Origin: Glycine soja
Lineage: Eukaryota > Streptophyta > Magnoliopsida > Fabales > Fabaceae
DNA: 64,000 nt
Direction: 5' to 3'
NCBI RefSeq assembly: GCF_004193775.1
Contig: NC_041002.1
Coordinates: 19,029,535-19,093,534, forward strand
Shown here piece after piece: positions 1-10,812 of the stretch (position 1 is its first letter; each line of letters starts with the position of its first letter). The position numbers and the translations under genes are program-made. A model generated the notes under the pieces. The model worked only from the letters and a program-made list of their open reading frames with translations. It had not been told where the DNA came from and made no database searches.

Positions 1-632
1 CGGAAAAGTTACGGAAGCCTTACGGAACTGTTTTCGAATTTGATTTTCATCTTTTTTCTTTTCCCTTTTACCAATGTTAAGTGGAATATGCTTACCCAAG
101 GTTTTCGGAAATTTTACGGAAGTATTACAGAAGCCGCGGAAGCCCCGAAAACCATTTTTCAAAAACGTGGAGGAGCTTGCCGCCCAGTTGCTTCCTCCTT
201 AAGCAACCCAACTTCCAAAATGTTCTGGAAGGGCCTAGATTTGAATTGCTATTTACACCCCTATCTTGATAAGTTCACCCCCTTACCTTTTTTGGTGATT
301 CTTTTTTCGTAAAGTTACGGAAACTTACGAATCTCGTAACGATACTTGTTTTCTTTCCGTAATGTTACGGAACCTTGCGGATTACATAATCATCCCCCTT
401 TTGACTTACGGAATGTTACGGAACCTCACTTAATTATGCAACGATGCTTCCATTTGATTTCCGGTGTGTCACGGAAACTTACGGATTGTGCATCAATATA
501 TTTTTTTTGGTTTTTCGGCATGTCCTGGAATTTCACAAATTGCCCAATGATGGATGCCAAGCACCTCACAAGGACCAAAGAAAGGTCACATGTCATCAAG
601 CAAAGGTCCCCGGACGAAATTAGGGTATGACA
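1..632 (-). mobile_element. 3' LTR of element A (partial)
   Basis: The LTR start TGTCATACCC lies at 632 reading leftward, directly after the polypurine tract. The visible part is the U3 portion, rich in TTACGGAA/TTCCGTAA motifs. It is 99.7 percent identical to 15265-15896. The remaining ~1.5 kb is outside the window. Confidence 0.92.
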
Positions 633-645
633 GTTGCCCCTCTTT
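633..645 (-). other. Polypurine tract of element A
   Basis: The minus strand reads AAAGAGGGGCAAC immediately before the LTR start. The same 13-mer, or a one-base variant, precedes the 3' LTRs at 30071, 54741 and 62447 and the LTR at 38471. It would prime plus-strand DNA synthesis. Confidence 0.85.
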
Positions 646-685
646 ACTTGTCTTTTATTGGAGATAAAAGGAAAGTAAAGACAAG

Positions 686-1771
686 ACACTAATTTCGTTC
701 CTCTCGATTTGACGAGAGTCGCGGGTGACCATAAAATCTCCACATGCAAATGACTTGTTGTTCCCGGATTTTCACAAATCGCCTAATGATGGGTGCCAAG
801 CACCTCACAAGGACCAAAGAAAGGTCGCATGTCATCAAGCAAAGGTCCCCGGACGAAAATTAGTGTATGACACTAATTTCGCTCCTCTCGGTTGACGAGA
901 GTCGCGGGTGACCATGACTTGTCGTTCCCGGAATTTCTCAAATCGCCTAATGATGGGTGCCAAGCACCTCACAAGGACCAAAGAAAGGTCGCATGTCATC
1001 AAGCAAAGGTCCCCGGACGAAAATTAGGGTATGACACTAATTTCGCTCCTCTCGGTTAACGAGAGTCGCAGGTGACCATGACTTGTCGTTCTCGGAATTT
1101 CTCAAATCGCCTAATGATGGGTGCCAAGCACCTCACAAGGACCAAAGAAAGGTCGCATGTCATCAAGCAAAGGTCCCCGGACGAAAATTAGTGTATGACA
1201 CTAATTTCGCTCCTCTCGGTTGACGAGAGTCGCGGGTGACCATGACTTGTCGTTCCTGGAATTTCTCAAATCGCCTAATGATGGGTGCCAAGCACCTCAC
1301 AAGGACCAAAGAAAGGTCGCATGTCATCAAGCAAAGGTCCCCGGACGAAAATTAGGGTATGACACTAATTTCGCTCCTCTCGGTTAACGAGAGTCGCAGG
1401 TGACCATGACTTGTCGTTCTCGGAATTTCTCAAATCGCCTAATGATGGGTGCCAAGCACCTCACAAGGACCAAAGAAAGGTCGCATGTCATCAAGCAAAG
1501 GTCCCCGGACGAAAATTAGTGTATGACACTAATTTCGCTCCTCTCGGTTGACGAGAGTCGCGGGTGACCATGACTTGTCGTTCTCGGAATTTCACAAATC
1601 GCCTAATGATGGGTGCCAAGCACCTCACAAGCACCAAAGAAAGGTCGCATGTCATCAAGCAAAGGTCCCCGGACGAAAATTAGTGTATGACACTAATTTC
1701 GCTCCTCTCGGTTGACGAGAGTCGCGGGTGACCATGAAATTTCCACATGTAAATGACTTGTTGTTCCCGGA
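686..1771 (-). repeat. 164-bp tandem array made of LTR-end plus pre-PPT sequence
   Basis: Six copies with exact 164-bp spacing (the shared GCCTAATGAT motif starts at 781, 945, 1109, 1273, 1437 and 1601). Each unit holds about 105 bp matching the first bases of the family LTR (TGTCATAC... on the minus strand) and about 58 bp matching the sequence just upstream of the PPT, including a CTCTCG/CGAGAG hairpin. From about 1020 variants alternate (GGGTATGACA with GTTAACGAGAG, then GTGTATGACA with GTTGACGAGAG), giving a 328-bp dimeric order. Confidence 0.9.
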
Positions 1772-1872
1772 GGAACAAAAGGTGCAGAAGACTATGTCAG
1801 CCTCCGCATGCTATCAAGCGTTCTGTCTTACAGATAGCAAAAGAATGTTTATACGGATAACCACTCGGGTAT

Positions 1873-2998
1873 TTCCGCGTATCATCGGGCCCGCCGCCTC
1901 TGGATGATACAAGGGTGCAGAATGACCAAATTTGGTCTCTGCTTGTCATCGGGCCCGCCGCCTCTGGATGACAAAAGGGTGCGGATAACCGTAAGGTATC
2001 TCCGGGTATCATCGGGCCCGCCGCCTCTGGATGATACAAGGGTGCAGAATGACCAAACTTGGTCTCTGCTTGTCATCGGGCCCGCCGCCTCTGGATGATA
2101 CAAGGGTGCAGAATGACCAAATTTGGTCTCTGCTTGTCATCGGGCCCGCCGCCTCTGGATGACAAAAGGGTGCGGATAACCGTAAGGTATCTCCGCGTAT
2201 CATCGGGCCCGCCGCCTCTGGATGATACAAGGGTGCAGAATGACCAAACTTGGTCTCTGCTTGTCATCGGGCCCGCCGCCTCTGGATGACAAAAGGGTGT
2301 GGATAACCGTAAGGTATCTCCGCGTATCATCGGGCCCGCCGCCTCTGGATGATACAAGGGTGCAGAATGACCAAACTTGGTCTCTGCTTGTCATCGGGCC
2401 CACCGCCTCTGGATGACAAAAGGGTGCGGATAACCGTAAGGTATCTCCGCGTATCATCGGGCCCGCCGCCTCTGGATGATACAAGGGTGCAGAATGACCA
2501 AACTTGGTCTCTGCTTGTCATCGGGCCCGCCGCCTCTGGATGACAAAAGGGTGCGGATAACCGTAAGGTATCTCCGCGTATCATCGGGCCCGCCGCCTCT
2601 GGATGATACAAGGGTGCAGAATGACCAAACTTGGTCTCTGCTTGTCATCGGGCCCGCCGCCTCTGGATGACAAAAGGGTGCGGATAACCGTAAGGTATCT
2701 CCGCGTATCATCGGGCCCGCCGCCTCTGGATGATACAAGGGTGCAGAATGACCAAACTTGGTCTCTGCTTGTCATCGGGCCCGCCGCCTCTGGATGACAA
2801 AAGGGTGCGGATAACCGTAAGGTATCTCCGCGTATCATCGGGCCCGCCGCCTCTGGATGATACAAGGGTGCAGAATGACCAAACTTGGTCTCTGCTTGTC
2901 ATCGGGCCCGCCGCCTCTGGATGACAAAAGGGTGCGGATAACCGTAAGGTATCTCCGCGTATCATCGGGCCCGCCGCCTCTGGATGATACAAGGGTGC
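1873..2998. repeat. 127-bp GC-rich tandem array
   Basis: Units begin TATCATCGGG at 1880, 2007, 2198, 2325, 2452, 2579, 2706, 2833 and 2960; the 191-bp step after 2007 is one unit plus an extra 64-bp half. Each unit is two ~64-bp halves, both holding a CATCGGGCCCGCCG core bounded by CATC and GATG. The copies are nearly identical, so the expansion is recent or homogenised. The array is stop-free in several frames on both strands, which creates spurious ORFs of 64-94 codons. A diverged unit persists at about 3168-3260. Confidence 0.92.
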
Positions 2999-3029
2999 AT
3001 GTCACATGACCTCAGGGTCAGTATGACAA

Positions 3030-3400
3030 AGATTATGGGACGGCCGACAAAAGCAAGGCTCTTGCTCCTACGTATCCTCCAATGAGGAATTCAGACCTAC
3101 GTAGTTCTTGATAACTTGTGAGACTTGAAAAGTCTCCATCGGAAAATGCTGACATCTCCGGAAAGGGCGCAGATGACCATATTGGTCTCTGCTCGTGAAT
3201 CACACTTGGGGTCACTGAATGACGAGGTGCGGATAACCGTAAGGTGTCTCCGCGGGCTACCAGCTCTTGAGTCATGGCAACAAAAGGCGGTGTGGTCGAC
3301 AAAAGCGAGGCTCTTGCTCCTACGTATCCTCCAATGAGGAACTCAGACCTACGTAGTTCTGGATAACTTGTGAGATTTGAAAAAGTCTCGGTGTTTTCTC
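3030..3400. repeat. Two ~250-bp direct copies carrying the LTR-type TACGTAG hairpin
   Basis: The block with CTACGTA (3068-3074) and TACGTAG (3098-3104) is repeated at 3320-3326 and 3350-3356. Each is preceded by GACAAAAGCRAGGCTCTTGC and followed by similar AACTTGTGAGA-type sequence. The same hairpin module is a constant part of the family LTRs, so these are LTR-like modules inside the internal region. Confidence 0.75.
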
Positions 3401-4804
3401 CACTAAAATGCAAACATGCTTTAGCAAGGAGACAAATATTCCAACTGATTTAGAGCAGCATATGCTTTTTTGAGTGAAAAACAATGCGTCTACCGGGGAA
3501 GGAGAGTCTGCTGATGAAATCTCCCATAACCATAAATGAGATTTTGGATGTTAGCATTTCGTTTCTAAATGATCATTTAGAGGAAACACTGGGTTCGACA
3601 AAAATAGAAGAAATCCACTCAAAGTGTATCAATCTCGCACAGGTAAGTGTTTCATCCTAATTCCGAACCATAGATATGTCATGACTTGACTTTGCAAATT
3701 ATTTCCTATCAAATCAAAAATTACATGCGTGATCATGGATCAATAGGGCTTCCCTTGGGAATGGGTTCTTTTGGTGGTTTCTTCTTTCGGCTTTTGTGTG
3801 TTTTTGGCTTTTGATTTTTCTGGCTTTTTTTCTTTTTCTGCTTTTGTTTAGTGCGGGGCGAGAAAAAAAAAAGTCGCTAGCGCACGGGATTTTGGTTGGT
3901 AATCAAAGGGAGAAGACTATTTTAGGTCGTGGTTCCCTTTCCTTCTTTTTTCGTTCATTTGGTGACAATTCTGTATTGTTCAGATATTGTCCGGTCCAAA
4001 GACCTCTCTGCATATTCCTTCTGTTTTTCCTTAGATCCCCGATCAGGGGCTTTCTTTCCTCCTTCTTCTTCTTTTTTTTTTTTTTTACTTTCTCCCATTC
4101 TTTGATTGGGAATTTTCTTTCTTTTCTTTTTGCTTTCTCCCACTCTTTGATTGGGAATTTCCTTTCTTTTCTTTTTTTGCTTTCTCTTTGATTGGAAATT
4201 TTCCTTCTTTTCTTTTTTGCTTTCGAGGGTAAGGATTGACATTCTCACCCTAGGTCAAGGTTTATGGTGAGTCAGGATTTTGGCTCAAGGTTTGTAGAAT
4301 GGCTAGACATGATACATGTCGGGGTTTGGTTTGGTTCAAGGATAAAAGGGATGCCCCACACTATTTCCATGACACAAATGCAAAAATGATGATTTGGAAA
4401 CTTTATGCAAAACTGGTCATGCATGCACCTATGCGGACACTCAAGTGTCAAATTTTTATGGTCATGTGATGCTAGGGCTCAGGATTCATTTCCTCTATTT
4501 TAGTCAACCCAATGTTTCCAAAATATGTTCTTTTATCCATTTGTGCATTTATCCAAGTCCACTTCGGGCGTCCGGGAAAATTTCACAGCATTCACCCTTC
4601 AGGTGTACACACATTTTTTTTCCAAAAACTAGCTATGATCAGCGAATTTTTCTTCAAAGAAAAGTTGGAAGTCATCTCTTTTCAAAAGCATGTTGGTTTT
4701 TCAGCTAGACAACTTATTTTTCTTTTTTCTCTCTTTTTTTTCTTCTTTTTTTTTATTTGTTTATTTCTTTTTCTTGTTTGTTTTTTTTTTCTTCTCTTTT
4801 TTTT
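3400..4804. other. Element A non-coding spacer with pyrimidine-rich tract
   Basis: No gene found. Between about 3780 and 4230 the plus strand is strongly T/C rich, with three spaced copies of a TCTTTGATTGGGAA-like motif. The minus (element) strand is therefore purine-rich, matching the purine-rich tract of element B at about 27420-27640. The remainder (4230-4804) is AT-rich with no recognisable content. Confidence 0.6.
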
Positions 4805-5170
4805 CATGAGGTATTTTGCTATATACATGCATATCCAAGGTATCTTGCTACCTAAACATACATATATATGTTTTGTAAGGTATTTTTGCTATATACATGC
4901 ATATCCAAGGTATCTTTCTACCTAAACATACATATATATTTTGTGAAGTATTTTTTGTTTACATACATGCATATCTAAGGTATCTTTCTACCTAAACATA
5001 CATATATATATATTTTGTGAAGTGTTTTTTGTTTACATACATGCATATCTAAGGTATTTTTCTACCTAAACATACATATATATTTTGTGAAGTGTTTTTT
5101 TGTTTACATACATGCATATCTAAGGTATTTTCACTACCTAAACATACATATATATGTTTTGTAAGGTATG
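4805..5170. repeat. 70-74-bp AT-rich tandem array
   Basis: Five copies of a unit containing TACATGCATATC and CTACCTAAACATACATATAT. The CTACCTAAAC motif recurs at 4848, 4918, 4988, 5062 and 5134, spacing 70-74 bp. Confidence 0.85.
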
Positions 5171-5429
5171 ACTACCTTCCGAGCTTGCGCTTGTTTTATT
5201 TAAATTCCCAGGATCATGAGCAACTAGGTGCGTCCTACTATAAAAAGTGATCAAATAGCAGGCAGAAATTTAAAAGGTACTAGGTTGCCTCCTAGTAGCG
5301 CTTCTTTAACGTCTTGAGCTGGACGCCTAATGATTTGTCGGTCATGGACCTAGTACTTTGCTTACCTTTGGCTTTGGACTTGGTCGCCTATGGGTCGGCC
5401 ATGTTGTGTAGGCAATACTCAAACCTTTT

Positions 5430-6050
5430 TGTGGATGAGCAGAGGTGAACTCTAGAGGTGATGGCGGTGCGTCTGTTTCCCGCTGCCGACCATCCCAATG
5501 CTGCTGTGGTGTTTCGCCCTGCGCCTGTCTGGGGCGCAGTACTTCTTGATGAAAGCTCGATTAGTAGGGGGTCTGATGCCCTTGCTGGAGGTGACAGGTA
5601 CTCCGTAGAACTGACAGAGACCCGTAATTAGAGCTTGACAATTCCAAGACCCTGTTGGACTTCTTCGGGTCCACTAGGTGTCTTGCAGTCGCGATCCCTG
5701 CAAACAATAGATGAAATCAGAAATCAGTTGAACCATATGCATACCATGTCGGGACGGCACAGACCAACTGATACTTCCGCAGGGGGAGATTGGCATTGCG
5801 GTCGTTGGGCAGAATGTTGCTAAGTAGCAATGTCATCTATATCTGTGTAAGAGTGGTCATGTTGGTGCGCATGGTCCGCACTCTTCTCTTTGCAGTGGCA
5901 CGGGTGAAATCTTGCCCCAGTATGCATAGTAGCTGTGTGATAGCCTCCCTCTCTGGTTGTGCTCGCACAGTTGGCCCTCCTCCAATATCAGGGGGTGGCC
6001 CAGGAACCGTTAAAAGGAAACTACTGGCCCCTTAACCGGAAGTGCAAGTC
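5430..6050 (-). pseudogene. Remnant of the 3' ORF (plant transposon-type domain) of element A
   Basis: Conceptual minus-strand translation matches the middle of the 3' ORF in element B (25005-26264). Shared stretches include ITQLLCILGQDF, RTMRTNMTTLTQI and MTLLLSNILP, then a FAGIATARH-like segment corresponding to FAGMAPTRH in B. The N-terminal third is missing, at least two in-frame stops and several frameshifts occur, and the end is ragged. It is clearly non-functional. It shows that the ancestor of A carried the same accessory ORF downstream of the gag/pol region. Function unknown. Confidence 0.7.
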
Positions 6051-6079
6051 TCGGTTAAGCATTTAAGGGCAGAGGACCT

Positions 6080-6830
6080 TAAATTCTTTTAAGGTGTGGA
6101 TGTCGAGCACACTGAAAATGAGGACACGTAGCCCTCTAAAGGTGAGGGCGTGCAGCCCTCTCAAGGCGAGGAGGTGTAGTCCTCTGGAGGTGAGGGCGTG
6201 CAGCCCTCTGTTGGCGAGGACGTGTAGTCCTTTCAAGGTGAGGGCGTGTAGCCCTCTGACGGTGAGGGTAACTAGTACCCAAGGTGAGGACGTGTAGCCC
6301 TCTCAAGGCGAGGACATGTAGTCCTCTGGAGGTGAGGGCGTGCAACCCTCTGATGCTGAGGACGTGTAGTCCTCTCAAGGCGAGGACGTGTAGTCCTCTA
6401 AACGGTGAGGGTAACTAGTACCCAAGGTGAGGGCGTGTAGCCCTCTCAAGGCGAGGACATGTAGTCCTCTAGAGGTGAGGGCGTGCAGCCCTCTGATGGT
6501 GAGGACGTGTAGTCCTCTCAAGGTGAGGGCGTGTAGCCCTCTAACAGTGAGGGTAACTAGTACCCAAGGTGAGGGCGTGTAGCCCTCTCAAGGCGAGGAC
6601 ATGTAGTCCTCTGGAGGTGAGGGCGTGCAGCCCTCTGATGGTGAGGACGTGTAGTCCTCTCAAGGCAAGGACGTGTAGTCCTCTCAACGGTGAGGGTAAC
6701 TAGTACCCAAGGTGAGGGCGTGTAGCCCTCTCAAGGCGAGGACATGTAGTCCTCTAAAGGTGAGGGCGTGCAGCCCTCTGTTGGCGAGGACGTGTAGTCC
6801 TCTAAAAGTGATAGGTACAAGTACCCAAGG
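6080..6830. repeat. Mini-hairpin array: ~24-bp monomers in ~143-bp higher-order repeats
   Basis: Monomers alternate between AGGGCGTGCAGCCCT, AGGACGTGTAGTCCT and GGGTAACTAGTACCC cores, each a perfect 5-6-bp inverted repeat around a short loop. The GGGTAACTAGTACCC monomer recurs at 6266, 6409, 6551 and 6694, defining a 142-143-bp higher-order period of about six monomers. A similar array with different loops lies at the equivalent place in element C (53740-54480). Confidence 0.9.
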
Positions 6831-7654
6831 GTCCACCCTTATGAGAAAGCAAGAGATCGACTCATCGAGAGGGCCGGTCATCCCACATCCACAAGATTTG
6901 GACATTAGATGTAGGAAATCTATGCAGTTAACATGATTTTTAGGGATGCAGATGCATGCAACCTTTGTCGTGAAATTTGGTAAATGCGGACTTCATATGA
7001 AACAATGCAATGTAATGGAAAGTTGTACAATGTTCATGACATTCTTTCCCTATTTTGTGATTTTGATTTTGATTTGATTTTTTTCGGAAAACATAGATTG
7101 ACTGTCCTTTTGAAAAAGGTGATAATTCATGCGACCTTATCCTATCTTTTGCAAATCTCTCCGGGAACTCCCTCAAAGTGTATGTTCTTTTTGATTTAGT
7201 CACTTGACCATTTTGGAGTGACGGCAATGGAGCCATTTGATGTTTAATCAATCCATCGAAATCCTAGGGTTTGTCCCCCCTTTTTTTGTTGAAAACATCG
7301 ATGGGTGAGAACTTTTGATCGGCCCCTATGTTAACTTGAGGCTCATGGACGGTGCCCCTCATTGCCCCAGTGTAAGGCTTTGAGGTACCAATTGTTGCCT
7401 TTCGTCATGACCTTGTAGGAGGGAACCTATTGGGTGAGAACTTCTAATCTGCCCCTAGGTTCGCTTGAGGTTTTTGCATGGTGCCTTTCGTTGCCCCAGT
7501 GTAGGGCTTAGAGTTACCAAGTGTTGTCTTGTTTTCATAGCCTCGTAGTGAGGAAGAATGAAAGAAGCAGTTGATTCTTGCAAAAAGAATTTTCCAAGGA
7601 CGAGAAATAGTTAAAGGATTTTTTCAGTTGATGGATTAAGTCAAATGACTCCTA
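6831..7654. other. Element A non-coding spacer
   Basis: No gene. Part near 6890-6980 aligns (opposite strand) with 53560-53650 of element C. A block containing GGGTGAGAACTT and GCCCCAGTGTA(A/G)GGCTT occurs twice in tandem (about 7300-7390 and 7430-7520); a related single block is seen in C near 52030-52110. Confidence 0.6.
7650..7654. other. Target-site duplication TCCTA (left)
   Basis: Matches 8618-8622 on the other side of the solo LTR. Confidence 0.85.
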
Positions 7655-8617
7655 TGTAGAAGCAAGATGTTTTGATGTTTTGATGATGCCGAAGGATCAA
7701 GTGCTTCTAAGTTTTATTCGAGACAAGAAATCAAGATATATGATCAAGTTGATCTCTAGAATCTTAGGAAGAAGTTTCCAAATTGAAAAACAAAAGGTTT
7801 GACCAAAGAATTCTATCATTTCAAATTGAGATTTGCTCTCTGGTAATCGATTACCAGCAGTTGAAAATGTTTTAATTCAAATTTTTAAAACCTGTAATCG
7901 TTTACACAAGTCTTGTAATCGATTACCAGAGGGGATTTTCGGAAAATAATTTCCAAGAGTCACATCTATTCAAATGGTTTATGAATGGCCATCAAAGGTC
8001 TATTTATATGTGACTTGGAAACACGAATTCAAAGAGAGCTTTTATTGCCCAAAAAGTTTATCCTCTCAAAAGATTAAGAGTTTTTCTGAACTGAACTGTC
8101 TTATCCTCTCAAAAAGATTCCTTGGTCAACCACTTGCATATTCAATAAGGAATTTTGATTGGTCTTCATTGTACAATCTATCCCTTTTAAGAGAGATTTC
8201 TTCTTCTCTTCTTCTTATTTCTAAAAAGGGATTAAGAGACCGTGGGTCTCTTGTTGTAGACGATTCCTGAACACAAGGGAAGGGTTGTCCCTGTGTGATT
8301 CAGACTTTGTAAAAGGAGTTTTTACAAAGAGAGTGGAAAATCTCAAGTGGGTTGCTTGAGGACTGGACGTAGGCGCGGGAAGTGGCCGAACCAGTATAAA
8401 TCAAGTTTGCATTCCTCTCTTCCTTTAAACTTCTTTTATTTATTGCTATTTATCTTTTGCTTTAAAGAAGTTTATTTTGAATTGTCTTTTGAGTAATTCA
8501 TGTTTAAGGGTGCATTGTTAATCCAAAAAGAAAGAGTGATAGTTCAATTGGGGAATAGTCTTTGCATCTTAATTCAACCCCCCCTTTCTTAAGATAACTG
8601 AGGCCATTTGTCCAACA
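7655..8617 (+). mobile_element. Solo LTR (963 bp, copia-like) with TSD TCCTA
   Basis: The LTR starts TGTAGAAGCAAG and ends TTTGTCCAACA, flanked by TCCTA at 7650-7654 and 8618-8622. Joining the flanks recreates a sequence matching the uninterrupted site in element C (AAGAATAGGAGTCATTTGAC, plus strand, about 51879-51898), an empty site inside this same window. No internal region is present, as expected after LTR-LTR recombination. It contains TAATCGATTA palindromes. Family assignment (Ty1/copia type) is from LTR appearance only. Confidence 0.85.
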
Positions 8618-8994
8618 TCCTATTCTTGACAACTCGCTTCTCCAAGAAGACAAACTTTCCGGAATGATAAAATGAAGTCACATGAACGTCTATATTTTTA
8701 CTTGAAAACACAGTCAATCAAATGCCTTTTTATTTTTATTTTATTTTGAAACTTATTTTTTATTTTGAAACTTATTTGTTTTGAACTTTACTCATTGTTT
8801 TACGGCAACCCCACCAACGTGCAAGACGAGTAATCTCTGATTGAACGGTCTTGGAAGTCCAAACTCAGGAGCACAGGTCGCTTGAGCAAACTGACCAATG
8901 GCTTGCACTTGAAAATCCTGATGAGTCATTAGAGACATCTAACAACAGTTTTCAAAATTGCCCCATGTGTGACATCTCTTGTCAATGTCAGGAT
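8618..8994. other. Element A spacer after gag
   Basis: No gene. On the minus strand the part next to gag (about 8960-8994) resembles the last codons and trailer of pol in element B and the equivalent junction in C at about 51420-51460. Confidence 0.5.
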
Positions 8995-10812
8995 TTACAC
9001 GCGATTCTCCTCAAATTTCAGCCAGCCCGCATCAATTAGACCTTGCACCTTACGCCTGAGGGTCATACAGTGCTCAATGGAATGCCCCAGGGCTCCCCCA
9101 CGATATGCACATGTTGCGTTCGAGTCATATCCTCAGAAAAATGGGGGTTTGAGGGAACCTAGCAGGGGTTATGGCTACCATTGCGTTATCAAGTAGATAT
9201 GGGAGCAAGTTAGCATATGACACCGGAATTTGGGGTGAATCCTACAGGCTTTTCGCTGCAAAATTCATTTCTTGGTTGGTGTTTTTTTTGGTTTGTGCTA
9301 AAGGTAGTCTTCGTCATTGGAAGTGCGGTAGACAGGCTTTGTGGTTGATTTAGGGATGGCCTTTGTGGATAACTGGGTGGTGGGTAAGGAGGTGGTTTGT
9401 TATTGACTGAGTAATGACATTGTTGGGTTTGGTGGGAAACTTGGCCGTATAGGAATGGCAGTCACAGCATGGGTTTCTCCCTCATCCTCACCCTCTTTAT
9501 TTGCCCCAGTTTTCTCATTCGTCTAAGCAGGATGATTAAATTTGCCTCTTTTCAGATCCACTTCGATCCTTTCACTGGCGAAGACCAAATCCGCAAAGCT
9601 TTGAGGGTGCGTAGCCCACCATCTTTTCATAGTAGAGTATCGATAATGTGTCTACCATCACGATTATCGTCTCCCTTTCCATCATTGGGGGTACCACTTG
9701 GGCCGCCAGATCCCTCCACCTTTTGGGCGTGTTCTTTGAAAGATCCGTCCCCCTTTTTGCAAATGTTCTGTAGTTGCATCCTATCCAGAACCATATCAAA
9801 ATTGTACTAATACTGCCTAACAAAGGAAACCATTAGGTCCTTCCAAGAATGGACTCGGGAAGGTTCCAAGTTAGTGTACCAGGTAACAGCTACCCCAGTA
9901 AGACTTTCATGGAAGGAATGTATCAACAATTCCTCATATTTTGCGTATTCCCCCATCTTCTGACAATACATCTTTAGATGGTTCTTGGGACAAGTAGTCC
10001 CCTTGTACTTGTCAAAGTCCAGCACCTTGAACTTGGGAGGGGTGATGATATTGGGTACTAGGAACAACTCTTTTAGGTTAGCAAAGGCATAATCTTCACC
10101 TCCTTCAATGGCCCTGAGCCTTTCCTCTAGATGATCCAACTTTCCCATTCCTGCCATAGTCATGAGGGTTTTTAACCGCTGTGGAACGTGAGGGTTGTGG
10201 TTGTGGATGATATTGAGGGCCCTCCAAAGTGTTTTGCAGGGGTATACCACCAACTGCTTGCCCTTCAGCAGCATATCCGAGGCAAGGCTCGAAGTTGGCT
10301 AGATCGTGGTGGGGAATTTCATGTGTCTCCTCCATGGGTCGAGAGACATGTGCATGATCAGATTGAGGTTGTTGGCTCTTAATGAGTATGGGAGTGGAGT
10401 TATTGACATCCTCATTGGGAATGTACACCACATTGGGTGGTGTATAGTTTGGGAGGCAAACCATATGGCGGGAAGGCGTGCTTGTTTTGAATTTGCACAT
10501 CATGGGGTCATCCGTACTTCCCAAATCTTTGCCTACCATATTTGAGGTTGGATGATTCATTTGCTTGAGGCCAGATGGGAGCATCGGGTTCACCTTAGCG
10601 ACAGCGCTAGTAGCGGCAACTATAACCGCATTGGCTTCCATTATCTTCTTCATGCTCATCATGGCCTCTATCATTGTGGCCATTTGCTCTTTCATGGCCT
10701 CCATGTCGGCCTTCATCTTCTCTTGCACCTCCTCTGCTTCACCCATTACTCTAGCTCTAGCACGAGTTCGGTAAGGGTGCCGTAAAGCGTGTCCTTTTCT
10801 TTTTGATAACAA
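8995..10812 (-). pseudogene. gag: gag pseudogene of element A
   Basis: Capsid/nucleocapsid protein of a Tat/Ogre-type element. Seen in order on the minus strand: basic N-terminus (HALRHPYRTRARAR), a Met- and Glu-rich likely coiled coil (EEVQEKMKADMEAMKEQM), a Pro-rich linker, and the gag core with ITPPKFKVLDFDKYKGTTCP and AVTWYTNLEPSRVHSWKDL. A zinc-knuckle-like CAYRGGALGHSIEHC near 9090 follows, with the usual second His position replaced by Arg, then a stop at 8995-8997. It is broken: an extra base near 10160 shifts the frame relative to the copy at 33-34.6 kb, a stop follows RQY at about 9807, and a further shift occurs near 9820. The first codon is not a clear ATG. There is no pol after it: the sequence jumps to the pol-end trailer. 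It could not supply intact Gag. Confidence 0.88.

Noticed and set aside
40..630. ORFs repeated at 15304-15894 and in other LTRs
   Set aside because: U3 sequence of the family LTR; apparent conservation is due to LTR identity, not to protein constraint.
1797..2992. Overlapping 64-94-codon ORFs on both strands
   Set aside because: They are shifts of the same 127-bp repeat, open in several frames by composition; no start context, no domain.
3796..4248. Phe/Ser-rich and Lys/Glu-rich ORFs on opposite strands
   Set aside because: Translations of a pyrimidine/purine-rich tract.
6094..6936. ORFs with CSPLKVRACSPL-type repeats; also considered as a CRISPR-like array
   Set aside because: It is a tandem hairpin array with no unique spacers, in plant DNA; the reading frames follow the monomer.
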